From Tenacibaculum sp. (GTDB taxonomy: Bacteria > Bacteroidota > Bacteroidia > Flavobacteriales > Flavobacteriaceae), in the NCBI GenBank assembly GCA_020629275.1, contig JAHDDQ010000020.1, positions 1 through 47,701 on the forward strand: DNA of 47,701 nucleotides, in the 5' to 3' direction. Below the pieces are notes generated by a model. The model saw only the letters and a list, made by a program, of their open reading frames with translations, was not told the origin of the DNA and did not search any database. A program made the translations under genes and the position numbers. Below, piece by piece: positions 16,754-25,329 of the stretch; position 1 is the stretch's first letter, and each line of letters starts with the position of its first letter.

Positions 16754-19444
16754 TTAATTAATTGGTAACGTAAAAACAAATTTAGCTCCTACTTTTATCG
16801 TTTTATCTACCCAGATTTTACCTTTATGCTTTTCTATAATCTGTTTAGTAATAGCCAACCCTAACCCACTGCCTTTTGGTTTGATTGTATTTTGATACTG
16901 AGATTGATAAAACTTGTTGAAAACATAATCAACATCTTCTTTTGGAATTCCTTTACCATTGTCTGTTACTGATATTTCTAATACTTCGTCATATAATTTA
17001 TAATCTATTTCAACACACCCTATCGGAGAGTCACAAAACTTTAATGCATTTGAAATTAGGTTGGTAAATACCTGAAGAATTCTATCTTCATCATAGTACA
17101 ATTTAAAATGATCTTTATTAATAACCTTTATCTGAATTCCTTTTTTAGCAGCAACATGGTGTATGTTTGCGACTGCTTTGGTGATAGTGCTTTGTATATC
17201 TAAACAGGAAATATCTAAACGTAATCTTCCTGTTTCTAATTTTTCAAAATCTAAAATATTATTTATTAGTCTTCCTAACCTATCTGAATCTTGTAAAATA
17301 TTAGTAAGAAACTGTCTTTTCAACTCTAAAGGCATTTCATCTTCATCATCCATCAATAATTCTGTAGCTGCTCGTATTCCTGTTATCGGAGTTTTAAGTT
17401 CATGTGCTACCGTATCTAAAAATTCATCTTTTTGCTTGTCTTTGGCGATTAATTCTTCATTTACCTCTTTTAATTTTGAAGAAAGCTGTGATAATTCATC
17501 TGATTTTTCTAGTAAAATCTTATTGCTTACTATATTCTCTTTTGATTCTTCTAATATTCTTAAAACTTCTACTAAGCTTATTTGTTCTTCTTTAACTACA
17601 CTATCTATTAATATTTTGGCAGAAGCACTACCAATACTTCCCGTAAGTAATTTTTCAGAGAAATTAATAAGCCGTGCGTCTGCAAGCTGTGTATCTTGTG
17701 GTAATTTATATTTTGTAAAAAAAAGTTTTAATGCTCTTGTTGCCTTATGTTCCCCCAAAAAACGAACAAGCACACTCTTTATATCAGCGACATAAGCTTC
17801 TCCTTTCCATACTAGCGCGCTATCTTGTAAAACAGTAAAGTTCTTACTATCTACAAACATTTCTGCATAATTACGTTCTCTATAATTTCCTTTAGAAATT
17901 ATAGAAAGTGTTAAATAACTTAACAGGTTAAATACTATGCTCCAGAAAAATGCGTGCGCTGGCGGACTTAAAAAATCTATCCCAAACAATGCGTATGGTT
18001 TTAATATCGATATATTATTAGGTCCAAACTGAATAAAATCGTTATTTCCTGTGTAGGCTGTTATCGTAAAAGGGAGTATTAATGTATAAATTGTAATACA
18101 AAACCCTACAATAATTCCTGTAATAGCACCTTTAGAAGAACCTCTATTCCAAAAAAGTCCAATAAAAAAAGAGGGGGCTAATTGCGCAATTATAACAAAG
18201 GAAATTAAACCTATAGAATACAACGACAATGCTCTTGAAAAAGATATATAGAAGAAATAAGCAGTAATGATAATCAAGAAAATAGAAATACGCCTAATGT
18301 TTTTAATATATCTGGAATTTCGCTCTGTTTGATTTTCAATGAATTTATCTAAAAATCCGTAGGGAATAATTAAATTATTACTTACCATTATCGATAATGC
18401 TAATGTTGAAACCACGACCATAGAAATTACAGCCGAAAATCCTCCTAAAAAAACAATAGTTGCTAAAAAATAGTTTCCTTTTTCTAATGGTAATAACAAG
18501 GTATAGTACTCTGAATTTACACTATCTCCAAAAGTTAATTTACCAGCCCATGCAATAAAAATAACAAACAAGTTAAATAGTAAAAGGTATAATGGGAATA
18601 ACCATATTGCTTTCTTTAAATATTTCTCTCGATTATTTTCTAATACCGAAACTTGAAATTGTCTTGGTAATAAAAAAATTGCCATGAAAGACAATGAAAT
18701 CATAAAAAACCAATTGAAACCATCTTCTAAACCTGATAAGCTTGTGAGTGATTTGAAATCATCAATTTTAGATATTTTATTGTAAATGTCTGAAGTACCA
18801 TCAAAAAGATAAAAGGCAGTATAAATTCCTACGATTAGAAAGAAAACTAATTTTAATATCGATTCAAATGCTACGGAAGTAATTATTCCTGTGTGTTTCT
18901 CGGAAGCATCTGTATTTTGCGTACCAAAAAAAGTAGCAAATATGGCTAATAATAAAGCTACATAAAATGTAGAGTCGTCAATAATACTAGTTGAAAAATC
19001 GCTAGAGTTATCTACTATAATTTCAAATGTTTCTGAAACTGCTTTCAATTGTAGTGATATATAGGGTAGTGTTCCAAAAAGACAAATTACAGTAACTAAA
19101 GCTCCTAAAAACCTATTGTTCCCATAACGTAAAGAAATAAAATCTGCTATAGAGGATATTTTATTTTGATTAGAAATTCGTATAACTTTTCGCAATATCA
19201 ATATCCACAAAGGTGAAGCAATAACAGGCCCAAGATAAATAGGGAGAAAATCAATACCTGAATTAGCTGCAATTCCAATACTCCCATAATATGTCCAAGC
19301 TGAACAATAAACTGCTAGAGATAATGTATATACATATGGATTATTCACCCACTTACTTTTTTTCTTTTTTTCAGCAAGGAGGGCTATGTAAAATAGGATG
19401 GCTAAATAAATGATTATTATGACTATGAGTGTGTAGTTATTCAT
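16754..19444 (-). CDS. SLC5-type transporter–STAC–histidine kinase fusion (CrbS-like)
   Basis: An 896-aa sensor. Residues of about 1-560 form a sodium:solute symporter (SLC5) domain with roughly 13 membrane helices. Residues of about 575-630 match the STAC linker domain (LINFSEKLLTGSIGSASAKI). A short coiled coil follows, then HisKA with phospho-acceptor His681 in VAHELKTPITG, and a HATPase domain with the N box (LISNALKF), G1 (DNGKGIP) and G2 (GSGLGLAITKQ). The architecture is that of CrbS, which controls acs in gamma-proteobacteria. It overlaps the upstream DUF3311-like gene by 8 bases and is followed by the receiver gene. The ligand is probably acetate, inferred from neighbours. Confidence 0.93.
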   Translation of the reverse strand: MNNYTLIVIIIIYLAILFYIALLAEKKKKSKWVNNPYVYTLSLAVYCSAWTYYGSIGIAANSGIDFLPIYLGPVIASPLWILILRKVIRISNQNKISSIADFISLRYGNNRFLGALVTVICLFGTLPYISLQLKAVSETFEIIVDNSSDFSTSIIDDSTFYVALLLAIFATFFGTQNTDASEKHTGIITSVAFESILKLVFFLIVGIYTAFYLFDGTSDIYNKISKIDDFKSLTSLSGLEDGFNWFFMISLSFMAIFLLPRQFQVSVLENNREKYLKKAIWLFPLYLLLFNLFVIFIAWAGKLTFGDSVNSEYYTLLLPLEKGNYFLATIVFLGGFSAVISMVVVSTLALSIMVSNNLIIPYGFLDKFIENQTERNSRYIKNIRRISIFLIIITAYFFYISFSRALSLYSIGLISFVIIAQLAPSFFIGLFWNRGSSKGAITGIIVGFCITIYTLILPFTITAYTGNNDFIQFGPNNISILKPYALFGIDFLSPPAHAFFWSIVFNLLSYLTLSIISKGNYRERNYAEMFVDSKNFTVLQDSALVWKGEAYVADIKSVLVRFLGEHKATRALKLFFTKYKLPQDTQLADARLINFSEKLLTGSIGSASAKILIDSVVKEEQISLVEVLRILEESKENIVSNKILLEKSDELSQLSSKLKEVNEELIAKDKQKDEFLDTVAHELKTPITGIRAATELLMDDEDEMPLELKRQFLTNILQDSDRLGRLINNILDFEKLETGRLRLDISCLDIQSTITKAVANIHHVAAKKGIQIKVINKDHFKLYYDEDRILQVFTNLISNALKFCDSPIGCVEIDYKLYDEVLEISVTDNGKGIPKEDVDYVFNKFYQSQYQNTIKPKGSGLGLAITKQIIEKHKGKIWVDKTIKVGAKFVFTLPIN

Positions 19445-19631
19445 AGTAACGATTTAACACAATTCCAGAAATTATAATAGAGAATAACCATATCGAAAAT
19501 ATTGAAAAATAAAATGTAGGAATTCCCAACACAGCACCTTCAAGGTTAAAAACTAATACAAACGGAACATTAAATAATAAAAATAAAGCGATCGAAAGAA
19601 CGATCAGTTTTTGTTCATGGCGTTTTTTCAT
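19437..19631 (-). CDS. DUF3311-like small membrane protein
   Basis: A 64-aa, two-helix membrane protein. The hydrophobic N-terminal helix followed by the VLGIPTFYFSIFSIWLFSI segment fits the DUF3311 pattern, whose members usually accompany SSS-type transporters. It overlaps the CrbS-like gene by 8 bases, which indicates translational coupling and supports it as an accessory subunit of the transporter domain of that sensor. Confidence 0.75.
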   Translation of the reverse strand: MKKRHEQKLIVLSIALFLLFNVPFVLVFNLEGAVLGIPTFYFSIFSIWLFSIIISGIVLNRYYE

Positions 19632-19668
19632 AAAGCTTTAGGTATTTCTATTACAAGATATAAAAATT

Positions 19669-19710
19669 AAGAAAAATCAATATTACTAAATTGCGATATT
19701 GATTTTTCTT
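19669..19710 (-). terminator. Terminator between symporter and sensor transcription units
   Basis: A perfect 15-bp stem (19669-19683 with 19696-19710) with a 12-base loop, followed on the minus strand by a T-rich stretch. It splits the module into a porin–symporter unit upstream and a DUF3311–sensor–regulator–acs unit downstream. Confidence 0.75.
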
Positions 19711-19762
19711 ATTTATTTAACTAGAAATTATAATACATAGTCAACTATTTTTTTGACTTGTT

Positions 19763-21469
19763 TTAATGTGCTGATGCTTCACCAGCTCCAGAAGGGATTC
19801 TAATATTTTCAACTATATCTTGAACATTTTCTGGTGGAGCGGCGGTGATTCTTGAAATTACTACTGAAATAACAAAGTTTACGACCATTGCAATAGTTCC
19901 AAAACCTTCTGGTGAGATTCCAAACCACCAACTAGATTTCAGTCCAGCAACAGCAGTTTTTCCTCCATCAAAAATCCCAAACTTAAATTTCAACATATAA
20001 AATAGCATTAATGCTAAGCCTATTACCATCCCTGCAATAGCACCTTCTTTATTCATTCTTTTATCAAATATTCCCAATACAATAGCTGGAAAAAAAGATG
20101 CAGCGGCTAATCCAAAAGCAAGTGCAACAACTGCCGCCACAAACCCAGGTGGATTAATCCCAAAATATCCTGCAATTACTACTGCTACAGCAGCTGAAGC
20201 TCTTGCTGCTATCAACTCTCCTTTCTCACTAATTGTTGGCATTAATATTTTTTTAAATAAATCGTGTGATATTGAAGACGCTATAACTAATAATAATCCT
20301 GCAGCAGTTGATAATGCAGCTGCCAAACCTCCTGCTCCTACTAAGGCAATAACCCAATTTGGTAGCTTCGCTATTTCTGGATTTGCTAAAACCATAATAT
20401 CACGGTCTATAGTTAACTCGTTAGTAGCAGAATTTGCGTTATATTGTATTTTTCCATCTTTATTTTTATCATCAAATCCTAAAAGACCCGTTTTTTCCCA
20501 ATTAGCAAACCACTCTGGTAATTCTGCATATTTCTGTTCGCTTACCGTTTCAATAAGATTTACTCTTGCAAAAACAGCTACCGCAGGAACTGTTGTATAT
20601 AAAATTGCTATAAAAAGTAATGCCCAACCTGCAGATTTACGAGCATCTCTTACTTTAGGTACAGTAAAAAAACGCACAATTACGTGAGGCAAACCAGCTG
20701 TACCAGCCATTAAAGCTAATGTTATTGCAAAAACGTCCATCATAGATTTGCCACCAGAGGTATACTCGCTGAATCCTAACTGCGCGTGTAATCCATCTAA
20801 TTTATCTAACAAGTATACTCCATCTTCTCCAGCCGCCCCAAAACCTATTTGAGGAATAGGATTACCTGTCATTTGAATTGAAATAAAAATGGCAGGAACC
20901 ATAAATGCGAATATAAGTACACAATATTGCGCTACTTGTGTGTAGGTAATCCCTTTCATTCCACCAAGAACTGCATAAAACAATACAATTGCCATACCTA
21001 TATATACACCATTGTCTATGCTTACTTCTAAATATCTTGAAAAAACAATTCCTACGCCACGCATTTGACCTGCAACATAAGTAAAGGAAACTATTAGAGC
21101 TGCAATAACAGCAACTATTCTCGCTATATTAGAGTAATATCTGTCCCCTATAAAATCAGGTACTGTAAATTTTCCAAACTTTCTTAAATAAGGCGCCAAT
21201 AACAATGCAAGTAATACATAACCTCCAGTCCATCCCATTAAATATACTGAACCATCGTACCCTCCGAATGATACAATACCTGCTAATGAAATAAATGAAG
21301 CTGCAGACATCCAATCTGCTGCTGTTGCCATACCATTAAGAATAGGTGGAACTCCACCTCCAGCTACGTAAAATTCTTTTGACGAACCAGCTCTAGCCCA
21401 AATTGCTATTCCAATGTATAGTGCGAATGTGATTCCAACGAGAATCCACGTCCATGTTAATATTCCCAT
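19763..21469 (-). CDS. Sodium:solute symporter, acetate/VC_2705-type large subunit
   Basis: A 568-aa SSS-family permease with about 13 membrane helices. Its opening (LTWTWILVGITFALYIG), AGGGVPPILNGMATAADWMSAASF motif and later GGLAAALSTAAGLLLVIASS segment match the cation:acetate symporter group, specifically the form encoded with a DUF4212 small subunit. A soluble insert near residues 320-370 contains DKNKDGKIQYN, an EF-hand-like Asp-rich loop. Acetate as substrate is an inference from sequence group and the neighbouring acs and CrbS-type sensor. Confidence 0.9.
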   Translation of the reverse strand: MGILTWTWILVGITFALYIGIAIWARAGSSKEFYVAGGGVPPILNGMATAADWMSAASFISLAGIVSFGGYDGSVYLMGWTGGYVLLALLLAPYLRKFGKFTVPDFIGDRYYSNIARIVAVIAALIVSFTYVAGQMRGVGIVFSRYLEVSIDNGVYIGMAIVLFYAVLGGMKGITYTQVAQYCVLIFAFMVPAIFISIQMTGNPIPQIGFGAAGEDGVYLLDKLDGLHAQLGFSEYTSGGKSMMDVFAITLALMAGTAGLPHVIVRFFTVPKVRDARKSAGWALLFIAILYTTVPAVAVFARVNLIETVSEQKYAELPEWFANWEKTGLLGFDDKNKDGKIQYNANSATNELTIDRDIMVLANPEIAKLPNWVIALVGAGGLAAALSTAAGLLLVIASSISHDLFKKILMPTISEKGELIAARASAAVAVVIAGYFGINPPGFVAAVVALAFGLAAASFFPAIVLGIFDKRMNKEGAIAGMVIGLALMLFYMLKFKFGIFDGGKTAVAGLKSSWWFGISPEGFGTIAMVVNFVISVVISRITAAPPENVQDIVENIRIPSGAGEASAH

Positions 21470-21495
21470 AATGTATGTGTGTTTTTTTAGTTAGA

Positions 21496-21756
21496 TTATT
21501 CGTCAAGTCCATATTTTTTATCTAGTTTATTCATCAAACGTATGTAGACGAATATCAAGACGACAAATACATAAATTGATCCTTGTTGAGCGAACCAGAA
21601 GCCTAATTTAAAGCCTCCCAGTTTTATTGTATTAAGTTGATTAACCATTAGAATTCCGAAGACAAAGGAGACTAAAAACCATATCAATAATAAAATGGTT
21701 AAATACTTTAGGTTCTCCTTCCAATAGGCAGAAGCATTACTTTGTTTATCCGACAT
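21496..21756 (-). CDS. DUF4212 small subunit of the symporter
   Basis: An 86-aa protein with two membrane helices. The YWKENLKYLTILLLIWF opening, then GGFKLGFWFAQQGSIYVFV and the MNKLDKKYGLDE tail are the DUF4212 signature, a family found directly upstream of VC_2705-type symporters. It is 26 bases upstream of the large subunit and 15 bases downstream of the porin gene, so the three genes form one operon for uptake across both membranes. Confidence 0.93.
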   Translation of the reverse strand: MSDKQSNASAYWKENLKYLTILLLIWFLVSFVFGILMVNQLNTIKLGGFKLGFWFAQQGSIYVFVVLIFVYIRLMNKLDKKYGLDE

Positions 21757-21771
21757 AATATTTTGTTTTTT

Positions 21772-23019
21772 TTATAAATAAATCATTGCTTGAAGCGAAA
21801 GCGTATTTAGATCTAATGCTCCAAATTTTTGACTTTTATATTCTAAAGTTAATTTCGAATGATGACCACTCATATAAGCATTAACACCTATTCCTAGTGT
21901 ATTTCTATTATCATTTACAGCATCATAATTATGTGTACCATAACTTACGTAAGGCTGATATCTCGTTCTAGATTTGTCTCCTTTAAAAACGTAACCAACA
22001 TGACCATATATCATACTTCCGGTTCCATAAGCGCTAAATAAATAGTTTTTACCATAATTATTAGATTGAAATACTGCATAAGCAGTTAAAGCACTTCCGT
22101 CTTCTCCTAAAGGTGTATCGTAGAAAGCATCTACAGCAAAAATGGAAACATCTTCCCCTTCTAAAACCGTTGTAGTAGTTGAACCTGTATTAATTACAGA
22201 TCCTTTTGGATGTAAAAAGAAACCAGCTCCGACGTTAAACACCTTTTTTCCACCTAAATAAGTCCCTACTTTATATGGTAGAAAATTCGATTCTTGATCA
22301 AAGAAGTGGTAGTCAAAATACCCTGCGTAAGTTTTTCCTGCATCTTTAGAACCTAGAGATGCACGACCATTATAAACTGCATCTCCACCTGCGACTGCTG
22401 TTCGGTTGTCTAATGATGAAACTGATGCGTCATTTATTGCTATACGGTATTGGAATTTATTAAACTTTCCTTTTACAAAAACACCTAAATGACGCGCGAA
22501 TTGATCTGATAATCCAATCGTAGCCCAGGACTGACGGTTATTATCTAGCGTCATCATGTTTAATGTACTCTGGTTGTTTAATCTGGAAATCCCATTGAAA
22601 TAATGTAATCCTCCTCCCACAGTATGATTTTTTCCCAAATTATACTGTGCCCAAACATCGTGAAAGAATAGTTGTGATCCGCTTCCTTTTCCAGTAGGAC
22701 TTAGTTGGCTACTGTTTAAACTATTCAATCCAAAGTGTGTTAAGATTAAAAAATCTTTATTTATTTGTGCAAACATTAAGATTCGAGCACGTCGTAAATT
22801 AAAGTTTAATGGACTATTTTCATTTCCATTGGCATCAAAGGATTCTTCCAAATTATAATTAGCCTGAACCTGCGCCCATGAAATAATTCTTAGGTATTTT
22901 GACCCATCTTCATTAAACTTAACTTTGAGACCTCCAGTGTAGTCGGGTGACCCTTGGGCATACATACATTGAAAAGATGTAAGTACGAATCCAAGTAGTA
23001 CCAAAATTTGTTTCCTCAT
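21772..23019 (-). CDS. Outer-membrane porin-like beta-barrel protein
   Basis: A 415-aa protein with a Sec signal peptide (cleavage near CMYAQG, residue 22) and strands typical of a large beta-barrel: RIISWAQVQANYNLEES, NLRRARILMFAQINKDF, WAQYNLGKNHTVGGGLHYF and KLTLEYKSQKF near the end. It resembles the phosphate-selective porin O/P-like proteins of flavobacteria. It is the first gene of the porin–DUF4212–symporter operon, so it probably lets acetate or other small carboxylates through the outer membrane. Substrate is inferred from context only. Confidence 0.8.
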   Translation of the reverse strand: MRKQILVLLGFVLTSFQCMYAQGSPDYTGGLKVKFNEDGSKYLRIISWAQVQANYNLEESFDANGNENSPLNFNLRRARILMFAQINKDFLILTHFGLNSLNSSQLSPTGKGSGSQLFFHDVWAQYNLGKNHTVGGGLHYFNGISRLNNQSTLNMMTLDNNRQSWATIGLSDQFARHLGVFVKGKFNKFQYRIAINDASVSSLDNRTAVAGGDAVYNGRASLGSKDAGKTYAGYFDYHFFDQESNFLPYKVGTYLGGKKVFNVGAGFFLHPKGSVINTGSTTTTVLEGEDVSIFAVDAFYDTPLGEDGSALTAYAVFQSNNYGKNYLFSAYGTGSMIYGHVGYVFKGDKSRTRYQPYVSYGTHNYDAVNDNRNTLGIGVNAYMSGHHSKLTLEYKSQKFGALDLNTLSLQAMIYL

Positions 23020-23024
23020 TATTT

Positions 23025-23045
23025 TTAGTGATTAGTTAGTGATTA
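23025..23045. repeat. Tandem 10-bp direct repeat in the porin leader
   Basis: TTAGTGATTA occurs at 23025-23034 and again at 23036-23045, an 11-base period (about one helical turn), a few bases before the porin start codon at 23019. It could be a regulator site near the start, or a local duplication. Confidence 0.5.
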
Positions 23046-23127
23046 ATTGGTTTTGTGTGCACCTCTAAACTCTAAAAAACAATTAGTTTAAAAAAAAATA
23101 CTATATTTTATTGTTAATTATATATAC

Positions 23128-23547
23128 TTAATCTTTAAACCGTTCCCATTTTATAAGCATAAATTTATCTCCAAGCTCTGTAACAATAACTCCTGCACCT
23201 TTAATATTTCCTGGACGCATAAAGTATTCACTTAGCTCACTAGCATTAAGTATTTTGTAGGTTGGATGATAATTAATATTATCAGGACGCTTGATATTAT
23301 ATTTCTTTACCCAATTCATAATACTAACATGAGAAACCCCTAGTATCCTTTCAATTTCTCGATAGGTTAATCCTTCTAAATATAGTTGAAGCGATTTGTT
23401 GACGTAATAATCGTCTATCTTCTTCCCTATCTTGTTAACTGTAAAGAAATAGTTACATTTTTTACATTTGTAACGTTGTTTTTTGTTGACTATTCCGCTT
23501 TTAATTTTCCTATCTGAACCACAATTTGGGCAAAATTCAATATTCAT
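23128..23547 (-). CDS. IS1 InsA-like zinc-ribbon/HTH protein, probably domesticated
   Basis: A 139-aa protein. Residues 1-35 form a zinc ribbon (C6-x2-C9 and C28-x2-C31). Residues of about 50-82 form a helix-turn-helix (LEGLTYREIERILGVSHVSI) like the InsA protein of IS1. The C-terminal 55 residues (YHPTYKILNASELSEYFM through LIKWERFKD) are not a DDE catalytic domain, and no insB-like frame or clear terminal repeats flank it. This suggests a stand-alone DNA-binding protein derived from a transposase. It lies upstream of the porin operon on the same strand, 108 bases away, and is a candidate regulator of the acetate module. Confidence 0.75.
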   Translation of the reverse strand: MNIEFCPNCGSDRKIKSGIVNKKQRYKCKKCNYFFTVNKIGKKIDDYYVNKSLQLYLEGLTYREIERILGVSHVSIMNWVKKYNIKRPDNINYHPTYKILNASELSEYFMRPGNIKGAGVIVTELGDKFMLIKWERFKD

Positions 23548-23553
23548 ATATAG

Positions 23554-23582
23554 TAATTTAGCATAAATATATTAATTTAGCA
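23554..23582. repeat. Paired 10-bp direct repeats upstream of the InsA-like gene
   Basis: TAATTTAGCA occurs at 23554-23563 and 23573-23582, 19 bases apart (close to two helical turns), directly upstream of the start codon at 23547. The position would suit an autoregulatory operator. Confidence 0.45.
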
Positions 23583-23736
23583 ACATTTATTACACTCGAA
23601 ATCAAGAAGAAACAGATTCAACTATTATATTCCTCCTATTAAATAATTAAAAATTATACTTTAATACTTCTACCAAAAAAGAAAAATTGAAATCGAACTT
23701 TGTTATATTTATCCTAATTATTCTCTTAAACATCAA

Positions 23737-23767
23737 AAAAAGCCTTTATAGATTATAAAGACTTTTT
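23737..23767 (-). terminator. Terminator of the decarboxylase–lipoprotein–hydrolase operon
   Basis: A 14-bp stem with one mismatch (23737-23750 with 23754-23767) and a 3-base loop, A-rich left arm and T-rich right arm. It lies 67 bases downstream of the hydrolase stop on the minus strand. Confidence 0.65.
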
Positions 23768-23833
23768 GGTTGTGTTCAACTAATTTCAAGATAAATATTT
23801 TATTGAAATATTTATATAGTTTGTAAAACTTAC

Positions 23834-24724
23834 TTAATAAGTATTAAGAATGGCTATAATTTCTTTTAATGACAATTTAGCTTCTTTCATAACAGGAAGA
23901 AATGGCCAGATATGCGGCATGTTTTCTCCTTCTATGAGTTTAACTTTTACATTAGAATTCTTTAACTTTTCAATTGCTAACATTTGATCTGGATAGGTAA
24001 TATCATTTGTTCCAGCGTATATAATTGTCTCAGGGAATTGGTTAAAACTTCCATACAGAGGTGAAATCATTATATTTTTTAAATTATTATCTTCAATACA
24101 CATTTTTTTAGCACTTAATAGACCAACCTTTGATAACATCGGATCAATTTTATCTACCATGTCCATTTCAGGATTCGTCATACTTGCATCCATTACTGGG
24201 CAAACAAGAATAATTTTATATGGTAGCTGCTTATTTTTAATGATTAACCTTTGAGTTAATGCCGTTATTAATGTTCCACCGACAGAGTCACCTATCAAAC
24301 ATATTTTACTTGATTCATAATTTACAAGCGCTTCATTATAAATAGCATCTATATTTTCTGAAATTAGGGTTATTTTATATTCTGGTGCTTTAGGATAATT
24401 ACACATCCAAATTGTAAAATCGGTTTGTCTTGACAGCTCTTTAACAGTATCCCAATGATGTTGTGCTGGACCTGAAATGAACGCACCTCCATGTATAAAG
24501 ATCAATAACTTACTAGAAGATTTTTCTTTTTTTATTTCTGTAATTGATGATGAAGCGATTCTGAAGCTGCGAATTGTATCTTTCTTAAAAAAAGCACCTT
24601 TAGGAGTGTGAACATCTTCCTTTCTTATTCTTTTATAGTCTACAGGATCTTGACTAAAACTCTTTTTTAAACCTTTAAGCCTGATTACTAATAGTGTTAG
24701 ATAATATGTTAAACTTTGCTTCAT
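23834..24724 (-). CDS. Alpha/beta hydrolase of the hormone-sensitive lipase type
   Basis: A 296-aa hydrolase. The HGG oxyanion motif is at residues 78-80 (LIFIHGGAF), the nucleophile Ser147 sits in GDSVGG, the acid is in AGTNDITYP and the His in MPHIWPFLP. This arrangement is that of the HSL/steryl acetyl hydrolase (alpha/beta hydrolase_3) family. The first 25 residues (YYLTLLVIRLKG) are weakly hydrophobic and may associate with the membrane. It is last in a minus-strand unit after a PLP decarboxylase and a lipoprotein; spacing to the lipoprotein gene is 56 bases. Substrate unknown. Confidence 0.85.
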   Translation of the reverse strand: MKQSLTYYLTLLVIRLKGLKKSFSQDPVDYKRIRKEDVHTPKGAFFKKDTIRSFRIASSSITEIKKEKSSSKLLIFIHGGAFISGPAQHHWDTVKELSRQTDFTIWMCNYPKAPEYKITLISENIDAIYNEALVNYESSKICLIGDSVGGTLITALTQRLIIKNKQLPYKIILVCPVMDASMTNPEMDMVDKIDPMLSKVGLLSAKKMCIEDNNLKNIMISPLYGSFNQFPETIIYAGTNDITYPDQMLAIEKLKNSNVKVKLIEGENMPHIWPFLPVMKEAKLSLKEIIAILNTY

Positions 24725-24780
24725 ATAGTATTTTTTATCTTTTTAGAGTTTCATTGTGCATTACTGTAGAGGTAGAGAAA

Positions 24781-25290
24781 TTAGTTAAAATTAATCATTT
24801 CAATAGTTTTTATTTCATTATCGGAAAGTTGAATATGCTGCATTATACCTCCACCAGTTTTATCCCACAACATGAAAGCAATAACATAATAATTACCTTC
24901 AGGTAAGTTTTTGAATTCAAACTCTCCTTTTTCGTTACACATTGTTTTTCTTGTTGCATGATACCCTTCAGGGTCTGGTGTAAATTTTGGAACTCCATTT
25001 TTAATAAATACATAACCAGATTCATCGTTTCTGTAAATATGATTTAATCGTTCCTTGGTATATGGTGTGAAAGGATTTAGTTCTATTCTGAACTCCTTTC
25101 CATAACGAATTTCTCCATCCTTTGATTTAAATTTCGCAATACCTTTGATACTCGAATTTCCGTCAACTTTAAACCATTTTACATCTTGATCCTTGAATTC
25201 GTTTTCAATTTTTATTAGTTTTTCTTTTTTAGTCCTATTTTCTGAACAACAAAAGCAACTAATTAACACGAAAAAAAATAGATATCTCAT
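24781..25290 (-). CDS. Lipoprotein with a C-terminal carboxypeptidase-regulatory-like fold
   Basis: A 169-aa protein with a hydrophobic N-terminus and a lipobox-like stretch (LISCFCCSEN), so probably a lipoprotein. The C-terminal part (NEKGEFEFKNLPEGNYYVIAF) matches the small beta-sandwich of carboxypeptidase regulatory-like/SpaA-type domains, in which a GEF…LPxGxY pattern is typical. It follows the PLP decarboxylase by 39 bases. Role unknown. Confidence 0.75.
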   Translation of the reverse strand: MRYLFFFVLISCFCCSENRTKKEKLIKIENEFKDQDVKWFKVDGNSSIKGIAKFKSKDGEIRYGKEFRIELNPFTPYTKERLNHIYRNDESGYVFIKNGVPKFTPDPEGYHATRKTMCNEKGEFEFKNLPEGNYYVIAFMLWDKTGGGIMQHIQLSDNEIKTIEMINFN

Positions 25291-25329
25291 ATGAATCGAT
25301 TACGTTTTTTATTTATTCATTTAACTTTA

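Noticed and set aside
17163..17795. A 210-codon plus-strand open frame opposite the CrbS-like kinase
   Set aside because: It lies antisense to a clear STAC–HisKA–HATPase coding region, its product is Ser/Leu-rich without domain character, and it has no promoter or ribosome-site signal; it is a shadow of low-GC coding sequence.
23128..23547. Active IS1 insertion sequence
   Set aside because: No insB/DDE frame, no visible terminal inverted repeats or target duplication, and a full-length non-catalytic C-terminal part; a stand-alone DNA-binding protein is more likely.
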